Assembly (NCBI GenBank): GCA_023135025.1
Contig: JAGLTY010000013.1
Coordinates: 1-15,188, forward strand
Source of the DNA: Bacteroidales bacterium
GTDB taxonomy: Bacteria; Bacteroidota; Bacteroidia; Bacteroidales; GCA-2748055
Length of the DNA stretch: 15,188 nt
Direction of reading: 5' to 3'
The notes beneath the pieces are model-generated. The model ran no database searches. It was not told the origin of the DNA and was given only the letters and a program-made list of their open reading frames with translations. How positions within the stretch are numbered: position 1 is the first letter of the stretch; every line of letters starts with the position of its first letter. This document shows, one piece after another, positions 1-7,282 of this stretch. A program made the position numbers and the translations under genes.

Positions 1-720
1 CTCCTTCCCGTGTAGCTGTCCGAACAGCTTATCCAGGTTTCCGAAGAAGAGGCCCTGCTGGTGCGGATTTTCCCCGTAGCGCAGCTTCCTCGAAGTTTTT
101 TCACTTACTTTCAGGGCGCTCATCTGGCCCCCATCGAAAAACTTAAATATTTCAGAATCATAATGAGATGAGATATTGAAAGCCTGAGTGGCAAACGCTT
201 TTCTCTCTTCCAGGCTGGTGGCGCCTTTGCCTTTTTCGAGGAGCGTACAGAGTGGGCCATACTGTTCACGCGACGAAACCACCATCACATCTTTGTAATT
301 CTTGGCAGCTGCCCTGATCAGGGAGATCCCCCCGATATCAATTTTCTCAATAATTTCCTGGTCCGATGCACCCGAACGCACAGTATCTTCAAAAGGATAG
401 AGGTCCACAATCACCAGATCGATCTCGGGAATCCGATATTCGACCAGCTGGCTAAGATCGCCCGACTCTTCTCTTCTGGCCAGGATACCCCCGAAAACCT
501 TGGGGTGAAGGGTCTTCACCCGACCACCCAGAATAGAGGGGTAAGAGGTGAGGTCCTCTACAGGGGTGACAGGAATCCCAAGCTCCTCGATAAATTTTTG
601 TGTTCCACCTGTGGAGTAGATGGAAACAGCCAGTTCATGAAGTTTTTTTACAATACTATCCAGCCCCTCTTTGGAGAAAACTGAAATCAGAGCACTGTTG
701 ATTGACTTATTGGTTGTCAT
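1..720 (-). CDS. purH: Bifunctional AICAR formyltransferase / IMP cyclohydrolase, N-terminal part (cut by window edge)
   Basis: This encodes the last two steps of de novo purine synthesis, formylation of AICAR and ring closure to IMP, in the cytoplasm. Reading the minus strand from the ATG at 720 gives 240 codons without a stop, beginning MTTNKSINSALISVFSKEGL. The IMP cyclohydrolase (MGS-like) domain covers about residues 10-190, with the typical stretches YSTGGT, GGRVKTLHPKVFGG and IVDLYPFE. The start of the formyltransferase domain follows, marked by KLRYGENPHQ. The full protein is normally a little over 500 residues, so more than half lies beyond base 1. No Shine-Dalgarno precedes the ATG, as in most genes here. 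The gene is divergent from the ABC permease at 814 across 93 bases. Identity is very secure; only the 3' part is unseen. Confidence 0.96.
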   Translation of the reverse strand, partial: MTTNKSINSALISVFSKEGLDSIVKKLHELAVSIYSTGGTQKFIEELGIPVTPVEDLTSYPSILGGRVKTLHPKVFGGILARREESGDLSQLVEYRIPEIDLVIVDLYPFEDTVRSGASDQEIIEKIDIGGISLIRAAAKNYKDVMVVSSREQYGPLCTLLEKGKGATSLEERKAFATQAFNISSHYDSEIFKFFDGGQMSALKVSEKTSRKLRYGENPHQQGLFFGNLDKLFGQLHGKE

Positions 721-748
721 TGGTTTTATGGATAGTTCTTCCTACTTT

Positions 749-756
749 TAACTTTC
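749..756 (+). promoter_or_regulatory. Possible -7 box of the permease gene
   Basis: TAACTTTC differs at one position from the Bacteroidota -7 consensus TAnnTTTG and lies 58 bases upstream of the permease ATG. No TTG was found at the expected -33 distance. Just downstream, 779-796 is an inverted repeat (TTGAC, 8 bases, GTCAA) that could be an operator. Weak evidence. Confidence 0.25.
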
Positions 757-813
757 TTTGCAAAAGAAGCAGTTTCCGTTGACATAAAGAAGTCAAAACG
801 CAACAATTTATTA

Positions 814-2070
814 ATGGTTATCATAAGGTTAGTTTGGGAGAGTTTGGTCATGGCCATTCAGTCGGTTGTTGTAAACCGTCTCAGGGCCATGCTGTCTCTG
901 CTGGGAATCACCATTGGCATTTTTGCCATCATTGCTGTATTCACTATTGTGGACTCTCTTGAATCCAATATCCGGGAGAGTGTAAACAGCCTGGGAAGTG
1001 ATGTGATTTATGTTGAGAAATGGCCCTGGGCGCCGGAAGAGGGGGAGGAGTATGCATGGTGGAAATATATGAACAGGCCACTGGCCTCCCTTGATGAATT
1101 TGAGTTTATTAAACAGAAGAGCCGCTATGCACGGCATGTCTGTTTTCTTTCAGCTGTGGGTCGCAGAATTGAGTACCGGAACAACAATGTGGAAGGAGCG
1201 ACGGTTTTCGGGGTCACGGAAGGTTTCAAGGATATCCGCTCCTTTGAGGTGGCGAATGGGAGGTACTTCTCTCCCATTGAGTCCAAATCGGGCCGGAATG
1301 TGGTTGTGATCGGAAGCAAGATTGCAAAAGATCTTTTTCAGGGTGAGAATCCTGTGGGGAAATATATGGATCTGATGGGCAGAAAAGTGATGGTGATCGG
1401 GGTGCTCGAAAAGGAAGGAAAGGGAACCTTTGATGCGTTTATACTGGATGAGGTTGCCATACTTCCCCTGGAATACTATCGCGGGTTCATAGATATCAGG
1501 CGCGACATGGCCAATCCCCAGATCTGGGTGCAGGCAAAACGAAGAGTAAGTGTGGAGGAGCTTACTTTCGAAGTTACACAATTGCTACGCTCCTACAGGA
1601 GACTGCAGCCTTCAGAAGATGATAATTTTGCCCTGAATCAGACCAGCATTATCAACAACCAGCTGGATCAGCTGTTTGCAGTGCTGAAGATAGCTGGCTT
1701 TTTCATTGGCATCTTTTCCATTATTGTTGGAGGATTCGGAATCGCCAACATCATGTTTGTTTCAGTGAAGGAACGCACCCATATCATTGGAATCCAGAAG
1801 GCACTGGGAGCCAAACAGTACTTTATACTGCTTCAGTTTCTCTTTGAGTCGGTGATGTTGTCGATAGCAGGGGGGGTCATCGGACTGCTGGTTGTATATA
1901 TCGGAGCCTCTATTATTACCATGTCCGGTGATTTTACAGTTACCCTCACCCTGGATAATATTGTCCTGGGTATAGGATTATCCAGTGTGATCGGACTGAT
2001 CAGCGGCATTTTCCCTGCATGGCAGGGAGCCAGGATGGATCCGGTGGTGGCGATCAACACCTCTTTCTGA
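814..2070 (+). CDS. MacB/FtsX-type ABC transporter permease
   Basis: This is an inner-membrane permease subunit of the MacB/LolC/FtsX superfamily (418 aa), which couples an ABC ATPase to transport of, or mechanical work on, periplasmic substrates. One membrane helix lies near residues 26-47 (LGITIGIFAIIAVFTIV). A periplasmic MacB_PCD-like domain of roughly 220 residues follows, then three helices in the C-terminal FtsX domain (about 290-318, 338-370 and 384-405). The cytoplasmic turn ERTHIIGIQKALGA and the ending PAWQGARMDPVVAI are typical of the family. The ATG at 814 is chosen because it starts the usual amphipathic N-terminus before helix 1; the ATG at 850 is a weaker alternative. No ATPase or membrane-fusion gene is adjacent, so the partner must be encoded elsewhere. 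The substrate cannot be told. The gene ends 8 bases from the convergent mgtE stop. Confidence 0.9.
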   Translation: MVIIRLVWESLVMAIQSVVVNRLRAMLSLLGITIGIFAIIAVFTIVDSLESNIRESVNSLGSDVIYVEKWPWAPEEGEEYAWWKYMNRPLASLDEFEFIKQKSRYARHVCFLSAVGRRIEYRNNNVEGATVFGVTEGFKDIRSFEVANGRYFSPIESKSGRNVVVIGSKIAKDLFQGENPVGKYMDLMGRKVMVIGVLEKEGKGTFDAFILDEVAILPLEYYRGFIDIRRDMANPQIWVQAKRRVSVEELTFEVTQLLRSYRRLQPSEDDNFALNQTSIINNQLDQLFAVLKIAGFFIGIFSIIVGGFGIANIMFVSVKERTHIIGIQKALGAKQYFILLQFLFESVMLSIAGGVIGLLVVYIGASIITMSGDFTVTLTLDNIVLGIGLSSVIGLISGIFPAWQGARMDPVVAINTSF

Positions 2071-2078
2071 TTGCCGGT

Positions 2079-3437
2079 TCAGAGTATCCCGTATAAAATT
2101 TTGCCCATGAGGAAATAGATAAAGAGCCCCATGATATCGTTCATGGTGGTGATAAATGGCCCGGTGGCCAGGGCAGGATCAACTTTTATCCGGTGTAGTA
2201 ACAGGGGAATCAGCGTTCCGAAGAGGGCCGCAAAGATAATGACCACAAACAGCGAGGAACTTACTGTAAGGGTGAGTGCCAGGTTGTCGCTGAAGAAGTA
2301 GTTGTAGAGGAAGAGGATCCCCGATAAGATCACCCCATTCAGCAGCCCGACTACCAGCTCTTTGCCCAGTTTCCTGGAGGTGCTTTCCAGCCCCAGGCTG
2401 TTGCTGGCAATGCCCTGTACAATGATGGCCGATGACTGGATCCCCACATTTCCAGCCATGGCTGCAATCAATGGGATGAAGAAGGCCATTTCGGGATTGA
2501 TCTGAATGTCCTCTTCAAACCTTCCAATTACAGCAGCTACCACAATTCCCCCCATGAGCCCGATGATGAGCCATGGGAGCCTGGCGCGGGAGAGTCGTGC
2601 GGGAGAGTCGGTTGTCTCCACATCGGTGGTAATACCGGAAGCCAGCTGGTAATCTCTTTCAGCTTCATCCCGGATCACATCCACCACATCGTCGATGGTG
2701 ATCCGACCCATAAGGCGGCCAATGGAATCGGTGACCGGCAAAACAATCAGGTCATATTTTTCCATGATCCGGGCAACCTCTTCGGAGTCGGTATCTGTCT
2801 GGACGGACCGGACCTCAGCATCAAAAATATCCTTGATCCTGGTGGAGGAACTGGCCAGTAAAAGGGCTTTCAGGGAGAGGATCCCCAGCAGTACATTTTC
2901 GTCACTGACCACATAGATATAGTAGATCTCATCAAGGTCCTTGGCCTGTTTACGCATCTCCCTGATGCAGGTGGCCACACCCCAGTTTTCATTCACCCGG
3001 ATCAACTCTTTGGCCATCAATCCACCGGCCGAATCCTCATCGTAACTGAGAAGGTCTACAATATCTCCAGCCTGTTCCACATCATCGATATGTAGCAGTA
3101 CCTCCTGTTTCTTCTCCTCTGCCAGATCTCCGATCACATCGGCTGCATCGTCCGATTCCATATGGTCGATAAACTGGCTGGCAATCACATCAGAGGGGAG
3201 TGCTTTCAAGAATGTCTCCCGTTCATCCTCTTCCAGTTCCACCAGTACATCAGAGGCTTTCTCGGGATCGAGGAGCAGGATAAGGTATGTGGCATCCTCC
3301 CGGGAGAGATTTTCGTAGATCTCAGCTATATCGGCGGGGTGAAGCTGTTCCAGCTTATCCAGTGCTGCGCCGTCATCCCTTGCTTCGATAACGGACCTCA
3401 GGTCGTTGATATATTCACGGGTCAGTTTGGTGCTCAT
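2079..3437 (-). CDS. mgtE: Magnesium transporter MgtE
   Basis: This is a Mg2+-selective channel/transporter in the inner membrane, 452 aa, the usual length. From the N-terminus it has an acidic alpha-superhelical domain (about 1-130, rich in E/D, including LHPADIAEIYENL), a tandem CBS pair (about 135-260) that gates the channel in response to cytosolic Mg2+, a linker helix, and five membrane helices from about residue 287. The pore motifs are present: PLIAAMAGNVGIQSS near 322-336 and DPALATGPFITTMND near 420-434. Asp434 matches the pore-lining Mg2+-binding aspartate (Asp432 in the Thermus protein). The start codon overlaps the rsmA stop as ATGA, so translation is probably coupled to rsmA. No Shine-Dalgarno is seen. 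The stop is 8 bases from that of the convergent permease, with no clear hairpin terminator between them. Confidence 0.97.
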   Translation of the reverse strand: MSTKLTREYINDLRSVIEARDDGAALDKLEQLHPADIAEIYENLSREDATYLILLLDPEKASDVLVELEEDERETFLKALPSDVIASQFIDHMESDDAADVIGDLAEEKKQEVLLHIDDVEQAGDIVDLLSYDEDSAGGLMAKELIRVNENWGVATCIREMRKQAKDLDEIYYIYVVSDENVLLGILSLKALLLASSSTRIKDIFDAEVRSVQTDTDSEEVARIMEKYDLIVLPVTDSIGRLMGRITIDDVVDVIRDEAERDYQLASGITTDVETTDSPARLSRARLPWLIIGLMGGIVVAAVIGRFEEDIQINPEMAFFIPLIAAMAGNVGIQSSAIIVQGIASNSLGLESTSRKLGKELVVGLLNGVILSGILFLYNYFFSDNLALTLTVSSSLFVVIIFAALFGTLIPLLLHRIKVDPALATGPFITTMNDIMGLFIYFLMGKILYGIL

Positions 3438-4210
3438 AGCTCTGCCGTTTGTTGCGATTCAACCCAATTTGTCAGTTTAATAAATTCCGGAACACCAAGT
3501 TGTTCCGGGCGTTTTGAAAGAAGTTCAAAATCGCTGTCCAAATTTAACAAAATAGATTTGATTGAGTTTCTGATCATTTTTCGCCGCTGATTAAAGGTGG
3601 TTTTTATCACCTTGAAAAAGAGTTTTTCATCGCAGGGCAGCGTGACCGTATTGTTCCTGGAAAGCCTGATTACACCGGAGGTGACTCTGGGGGGAGGGAA
3701 AAAGGACCCTGGTTTTACCGTAAACAGGTTTTCAATGTCAAAATAGGCCTGTAACAGGACACTAAGTATGCCATACTCTTTAGAACCGGGTGGAGATGCA
3801 ATGCGGTTGGCCACCTCCTTCTGAATCATACATACCAGTGAAGGAACGCGCTGCCGGTAATCGAGCACCCGGAAGAAGATCTGGCTGGAGATGTTGTAGG
3901 GAAAGTTGCCAATAACGTGGAATGGACCGGTGATATGGTCATCTATATTCATTTTCAGAAAATCCTTTTCAATGATCAAATCATCCAGCACGGGCCATTT
4001 CTGTTTCAGGTATATGACTGATTCACTATCGATTTCCACAGGCAGAAGCCGGATCTCCTTCTCAAGCAGCAGCCCGGTCAGTACGCCGGTACCCGGACCA
4101 ATCTCAAGAACGGTGTCGCCGGAAGCTGTGTTCAGGGCATCCACGATTCTTCCCGCAATGGAGTGGTCGGTCAGGAAATGCTGACCAAGATGTTTTTTAG
4201 GGCGTACCAT
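3434..4210 (-). CDS. rsmA: 16S rRNA adenine dimethyltransferase RsmA (KsgA)
   Basis: RsmA dimethylates the two adjacent adenines of the helix 45 loop of 16S rRNA (A1518/A1519 in E. coli), a late check on 30S subunit maturation, using S-adenosylmethionine. The 258-residue protein has the normal family length. Visible are the N-terminal KKHLGQHFLTD, the SAM-binding motif I EIGPGTG (36-42), the acidic VEID after strand 2 (58-61), and the catalytic motif IV as NFPY (102-105), a common variant of NLPY. The C-terminal RRKMIRNSIKS matches the rRNA-binding helical domain. The ATG at 4210 follows a perfect TAACTTTG -7 box by only 7 bases, implying a very short or absent 5' leader. It is the first gene of an operon with mgtE (4-base overlap). 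Confidence 0.97.
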   Translation of the reverse strand: MVRPKKHLGQHFLTDHSIAGRIVDALNTASGDTVLEIGPGTGVLTGLLLEKEIRLLPVEIDSESVIYLKQKWPVLDDLIIEKDFLKMNIDDHITGPFHVIGNFPYNISSQIFFRVLDYRQRVPSLVCMIQKEVANRIASPPGSKEYGILSVLLQAYFDIENLFTVKPGSFFPPPRVTSGVIRLSRNNTVTLPCDEKLFFKVIKTTFNQRRKMIRNSIKSILLNLDSDFELLSKRPEQLGVPEFIKLTNWVESQQTAEL

Positions 4211-4217
4211 CGGTATC

Positions 4218-4225
4218 CAAAGTTA
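4218..4225 (-). promoter_or_regulatory. -7 box of the rsmA-mgtE promoter
   Basis: On the minus strand this reads TAACTTTG, an exact match to the Bacteroidota housekeeping -7 consensus TAnnTTTG. It ends 7 bases before the rsmA ATG, so the transcript would have almost no leader. No TTG is seen at the usual -33 distance. It lies back to back with the box serving the thioesterase gene. Confidence 0.6.
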
Positions 4226-4237
4226 AAATGATTTAGG

Positions 4238-4245
4238 TATTTTTG
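4238..4245 (+). promoter_or_regulatory. -7 box of the thioesterase-malY promoter
   Basis: TATTTTTG matches TAnnTTTG exactly and lies 20 bases before the ATG at 4266, placing the transcription start near 4251. There is no obvious -33 TTG. The two opposite -7 boxes are only 12 bases apart, so polymerases on the two promoters would probably exclude each other. Confidence 0.6.
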
Positions 4246-4265
4246 CGTATAAAACTGCCTTTGAC

Positions 4266-4739
4266 ATGACTAAACTCAAAAATCCCTATGCCGAATTTCC
4301 CGGATACAGCTGTTTTGGATGTAGCCCCACCAATCCAGCCGGACTTCATATGGAGTTTTTTAAAGAGGGGGATGAAATTGTGTGCAAGTGGGATCCAAAA
4401 GACCATTTCCAGGGATTTCACGATATCCTACATGGAGGGATCCAGGCAACCATGATGGATGAAATTGCCAGCTGGGTGGTGTTTGTGATGCTCGATACTG
4501 CCGGGGTAACTTACCAGCTGAATTCCCGGTTTCGCAAGCCGGTTCTTATCTCCAAAGGGATTATTACTGTTCGGGCAACACTGGTTCGCCAGCATAAACG
4601 GATTGCCGAAATAGAGGCCCGTTTATATGACGGGGAAGATATGCTCTGTGCAGAGAGTCAGGCAAACTATTTTATTATGCCACGGGATAAGGCGGTAAAC
4701 GAACTGCATTTCCCGGGCAAAGCGGCTTTTTTGAAGTAG
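4266..4739 (+). CDS. PaaI-like hotdog-fold thioesterase
   Basis: This is a cytoplasmic single-hotdog protein of 157 aa, most like the PaaI/YbgC-type acyl-CoA thioesterases. The family motif HGG is at residues 56-58, followed by the central helix with MMDEIASWVV, where Asp65/Glu66 could supply the catalytic carboxylate. An N-terminal CFGC (16-19) followed by NPAGL is a variant seen in a PaaI subgroup; whether it binds metal is unknown. The gene has its own promoter, is divergent from rsmA, and ends 3 bases before malY, so the two are almost certainly co-transcribed. The substrate cannot be read from the sequence. Family assignment is firm; thioesterase activity is inferred from the fold. Confidence 0.85.
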   Translation: MTKLKNPYAEFPGYSCFGCSPTNPAGLHMEFFKEGDEIVCKWDPKDHFQGFHDILHGGIQATMMDEIASWVVFVMLDTAGVTYQLNSRFRKPVLISKGIITVRATLVRQHKRIAEIEARLYDGEDMLCAESQANYFIMPRDKAVNELHFPGKAAFLK

Positions 4740-4742
4740 AAT

Positions 4743-5918
4743 ATGATAAGATACGATTTCGACAGGGTCATTGACAGAAAAGGTACAAACAGTGTAAAAT
4801 ATGACCTGGCCGGGAGGCTCTTTGGGAAAGAGGATGTGCTGCCCATGTGGGTAGCTGACATGGATTTCCCGGTTGCAGGTTTTATTCTTGATGCCATCGG
4901 CGAACGGTTAAAGCACCCAATCCTGGGATACACTTTCCGTTCGGACCGCTTTGCAGGAAGTGTGGCTTCATGGCTGGACCGACGGCATGGCTGGAGGGTG
5001 GAGACTGATACCATTGGATTCAGTCCGGGGATAGTTCCTGCACTCAATATGTGCGTGATGGAGTTCACCGATCCGGGCGACCGTGTGGTGGTACAGCCAC
5101 CTGTTTATTTCCCGTTTTTTTCAGCAGTCTCAAATCATGGAAGGGAGCTGGTCTACAACCAGCTGGTGAAAAGGGATGGCAGGTATGAAATGGACTTTGA
5201 TCACCTGGAGGGCCTATTCAAAGAGGGGGTGAAGCTGTTTTTTCTCTGTAATCCGCATAACCCTGTAGGGAGGGCATGGTCATTGGAGGAACTTCAACAA
5301 CTGGCCGGCCTGTGTGTGAAATACGATGTTTTGGTGCTCAGTGATGAGATACACTCCGACCTGCTCCTTTTCGGAAACCGTCATATCCCTTTTGCATCGC
5401 TGGGTAAAGATATTGCCGACCTGACACTGACCTGTGTGGCACCCAGCAAAACATTTAACCTGGCCGGGCTCTATACATCTGTGATGATTACCACCAATCC
5501 GGTCATAAGAAAGAGGTATGAAAAGATCCTTGATGCTGTACATGTGGGAGGGGACAATATCCTGGGGCAGGTAGCCCTTGAAGCTGCTTATACTGATGGG
5601 GATGAATGGCTGGACCAGTTGCTAGTTTACCTGGAAAAGAATTACCGGGCGCTCTGCTCAGTTTTGAATGAACAGGTGCCGGATCTGTTCATCTCTCCCC
5701 TGGAGGCCACCTACCTGGCATGGCTCGATTTCTCCTTTTTAGAGTTGGACGATGAAGGACTCAGGAATTTTATCATTCACAGGGCGGGACTTGGTCTGAA
5801 CGATGGTCCTATGTTTGGTCCGGGCGGATCACAACACCAACGTTTGAATCTGGCTACTCCAACGAAGATCCTGATGGAGGGGGCCGGGCGATTGGCAACT
5901 GCGGTGCGGGAGGCTTAA
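4743..5918 (+). CDS. MalY/PatB-type pyridoxal-phosphate C-S lyase
   Basis: This is a fold-type I aminotransferase-like enzyme (391 aa) of the MalY/PatB branch, whose characterised members cleave the C-S bond of cystathionine or cysteine conjugates to give a thiol, pyruvate and ammonia. The N-terminal LPMWVADMDFPV and RLKHPILGYT are diagnostic of this branch. The substrate/PLP region shows CNPHNPVGR, then LSDEIHSDLL with the PLP-ring aspartate. The Schiff-base lysine is Lys236 in APSKTFNLAGL. It starts 3 bases after the thioesterase stop, with no Shine-Dalgarno, and is the second gene of that operon. Cystathionine beta-lyase is possible, but cysteine-conjugate lyase or an aminotransferase role cannot be excluded, so no gene symbol is given. 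Confidence 0.9.
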   Translation: MIRYDFDRVIDRKGTNSVKYDLAGRLFGKEDVLPMWVADMDFPVAGFILDAIGERLKHPILGYTFRSDRFAGSVASWLDRRHGWRVETDTIGFSPGIVPALNMCVMEFTDPGDRVVVQPPVYFPFFSAVSNHGRELVYNQLVKRDGRYEMDFDHLEGLFKEGVKLFFLCNPHNPVGRAWSLEELQQLAGLCVKYDVLVLSDEIHSDLLLFGNRHIPFASLGKDIADLTLTCVAPSKTFNLAGLYTSVMITTNPVIRKRYEKILDAVHVGGDNILGQVALEAAYTDGDEWLDQLLVYLEKNYRALCSVLNEQVPDLFISPLEATYLAWLDFSFLELDDEGLRNFIIHRAGLGLNDGPMFGPGGSQHQRLNLATPTKILMEGAGRLATAVREA

Positions 5919-5933
5919 TCTTTTTGTATATTT

Positions 5934-5939
5934 AGGAGG
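5934..5939 (+). promoter_or_regulatory. Canonical Shine-Dalgarno fixing a GTG start
   Basis: A perfect AGGAGG lies 4 bases upstream of the GTG at 5944, selecting it over the ATG at 5965, which is about 25 bases away. Nearly all other starts in this window lack such a site, so this gene is exceptional. Confidence 0.7.
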
Positions 5940-5943
5940 TAAA

Positions 5944-7110
5944 GTGACATTTAACTGTTTGCAGATGAGAGTCAGGTTTTCTTTCACATTTAAGATCCTG
6001 CTGCCATATTTGGTGCTTGCACTTCTGTTTTTCCTGGTTTTTCTGGGTGAGTTTCAAAAGGGGCAATCTGCGGAACTGTGGTTGTCTGTTGCCGGCATGG
6101 CGGTAACACTCTTTTTCGGGATAGTTCAGCTTTTATGGCTGAAGAGACCGCTTGGTCGGATCAGTCGCCTGGTGGGTCAGCTAACCAGGGGAAACATTCC
6201 CGAATTCAGAGCGACAAAGGTTACGGATGAGATTGGCGATCTGGAGAGAAGCCTGGAGAAGCATGCCTCCAACCTTAAGGATATTGCAGCCTTTTCAAGA
6301 TCCATGGCCACGGGAGATTTCACCGGGCGTTACGAGAAATTGAGCAGTGAGGATGAGCTGGGGGATGCATTGAACAGGTTGAAAGGCAGCCTGATGGAAT
6401 CCATGGAGGATTCAGAGGTCCGGCGACGGGAAGAGGAGAACCGCACCTGGTCTGCACAGGGTCTTGCTAAGTTCAGTTCCCTCTTCAGGGAGGCAGAGGA
6501 TAATCTTCAGAGCCTCTCCGCACTGCTGATGAGGGAGCTGGTGAACTATACAGAAGCGGATGTAGGGGCTCTGTTTATAACCATGGAAGAAGAGGGTGGA
6601 GAAGATCTTTATCTCGAGATTTCAGGCAGTTACGCTTTTGACAGGGAGAAACAGATCCATCGTTCATTCAAATTCGGAGAGGGGCTTGTGGGGCGGACCG
6701 CCCTTGAGAAAGAGTTGATCTATGTGACCGATCTGCCTTCCGATTATATAAAGATCCGTTCCGGACTCGGTGAGGATGCACCTTCGTCCATCCTTCTTGT
6801 TCCGGTGCTACTGGATCAACAAGTGCTGGGTGTAATGGAGCTGGCTTCTCTGGGAGAGATGCCTTCCCACCAGATCGATTTTATCAGGCAGCTGGCCAAT
6901 GCTCTTGCTACCACCCTGGCCAAGGTCAAAGCCAATATGCAAAACAGGAGATTGTTTGAACAGACCAAAAATCAGGCGGAGGCGCTTGCCTCCCAGGAGA
7001 AAGTGTTCAGACAAAATTTGGAACAACTCGAAAAGACTCATGAGCGCTCCCTGGTTAAAGAAGCAGCACTGCTAAAGGAGATAGAGACACTTCGTAAAGG
7101 ATCATCCTGA
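5944..7110 (+). CDS. Membrane HAMP-HAMP-GAF signalling protein without an output domain
   Basis: This 388-residue protein begins with two membrane helices (about 15-36 and 46-67) joined by a very short outside loop, so it has no periplasmic sensor domain. A HAMP domain (about 68-117) and a second HAMP-like segment (about 118-165, with MATGDFTGRYEKLSSEDELG) follow. A GAF domain covers roughly 180-325, including FGEGLVGRTALEKELIYVTD and LVPVLLDQQVLGVMELAS. A charged coiled coil covers about 326-385. No histidine kinase, receiver, cyclase or methyl-accepting domain is present. The start is the GTG at 5944, supported by AGGAGG at 5934. It follows malY by 25 bases and may share its transcript. The ligand is unknown; it may act as a scaffold or partner of a separate kinase. 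Confidence 0.82.
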   Translation: MTFNCLQMRVRFSFTFKILLPYLVLALLFFLVFLGEFQKGQSAELWLSVAGMAVTLFFGIVQLLWLKRPLGRISRLVGQLTRGNIPEFRATKVTDEIGDLERSLEKHASNLKDIAAFSRSMATGDFTGRYEKLSSEDELGDALNRLKGSLMESMEDSEVRRREEENRTWSAQGLAKFSSLFREAEDNLQSLSALLMRELVNYTEADVGALFITMEEEGGEDLYLEISGSYAFDREKQIHRSFKFGEGLVGRTALEKELIYVTDLPSDYIKIRSGLGEDAPSSILLVPVLLDQQVLGVMELASLGEMPSHQIDFIRQLANALATTLAKVKANMQNRRLFEQTKNQAEALASQEKVFRQNLEQLEKTHERSLVKEAALLKEIETLRKGSS

Positions 7111-7121
7111 TCCTCCTTCAA

Positions 7122-7219
7122 CCATTTTGTCAGGCCGAAAAGAGGTGATAATGACAAAATGACACCCAAAAAAACCATCCGAATGACAAAATGGCAGTAT
7201 TCCCTGCTGTTTTGGGAAT
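7122..7219 (+). promoter_or_regulatory. hsp20 upstream region with TGACAAAATG repeats and an inverted repeat
   Basis: The 184-base gap between the GAF gene and hsp20 holds three copies of a 10-base element: inverted at 7123-7132 (CATTTTGTCA) and direct at 7152-7161 and 7184-7193 (TGACAAAATG). Start-to-start distances are 29 and 32 bases, near three helical turns. The first and third copies extend to 11 complementary bases. Downstream, 7199-7219 is a second inverted repeat, ATTCCC, 9 bases, GGGAAT. No TAnnTTTG box was found. The arrangement suggests binding of a dedicated regulator, or alternative RNA pairing if transcribed, and so stress-specific control of hsp20. The role is inferred; the repeats are seen directly. 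Confidence 0.55.
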
Positions 7220-7264
7220 GGTACATGGTTTGACCTATGGAGCTCAGTGATTAGAAACTCAAAC

Positions 7265-7282
7265 ATGAACAAAACAAAATAG
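7265..7282 (+). other. Five-codon upstream reading frame in the hsp20 leader
   Basis: ATG-AAC-AAA-ACA-AAA-TAG encodes MNKTK. Its stop codon overlaps the first two bases of the hsp20 Shine-Dalgarno AGGAGG. It may be a chance A-rich run, or a leader that affects ribosome loading. It has no Shine-Dalgarno of its own. Confidence 0.25.

Noticed and set aside
779..808. E. coli-like sigma-70 promoter starting with TTGACA before the permease
   Set aside because: Bacteroidota use a different consensus, and no fitting -10 hexamer lies at the right distance.
7192..7208. Possible sigma-54 -24/-12 promoter before hsp20
   Set aside because: GG and GC elements are present (TGGCAG and TGCT), but they are separated by 11 bases, not the near-invariant 10, and the rest of the consensus is poor.
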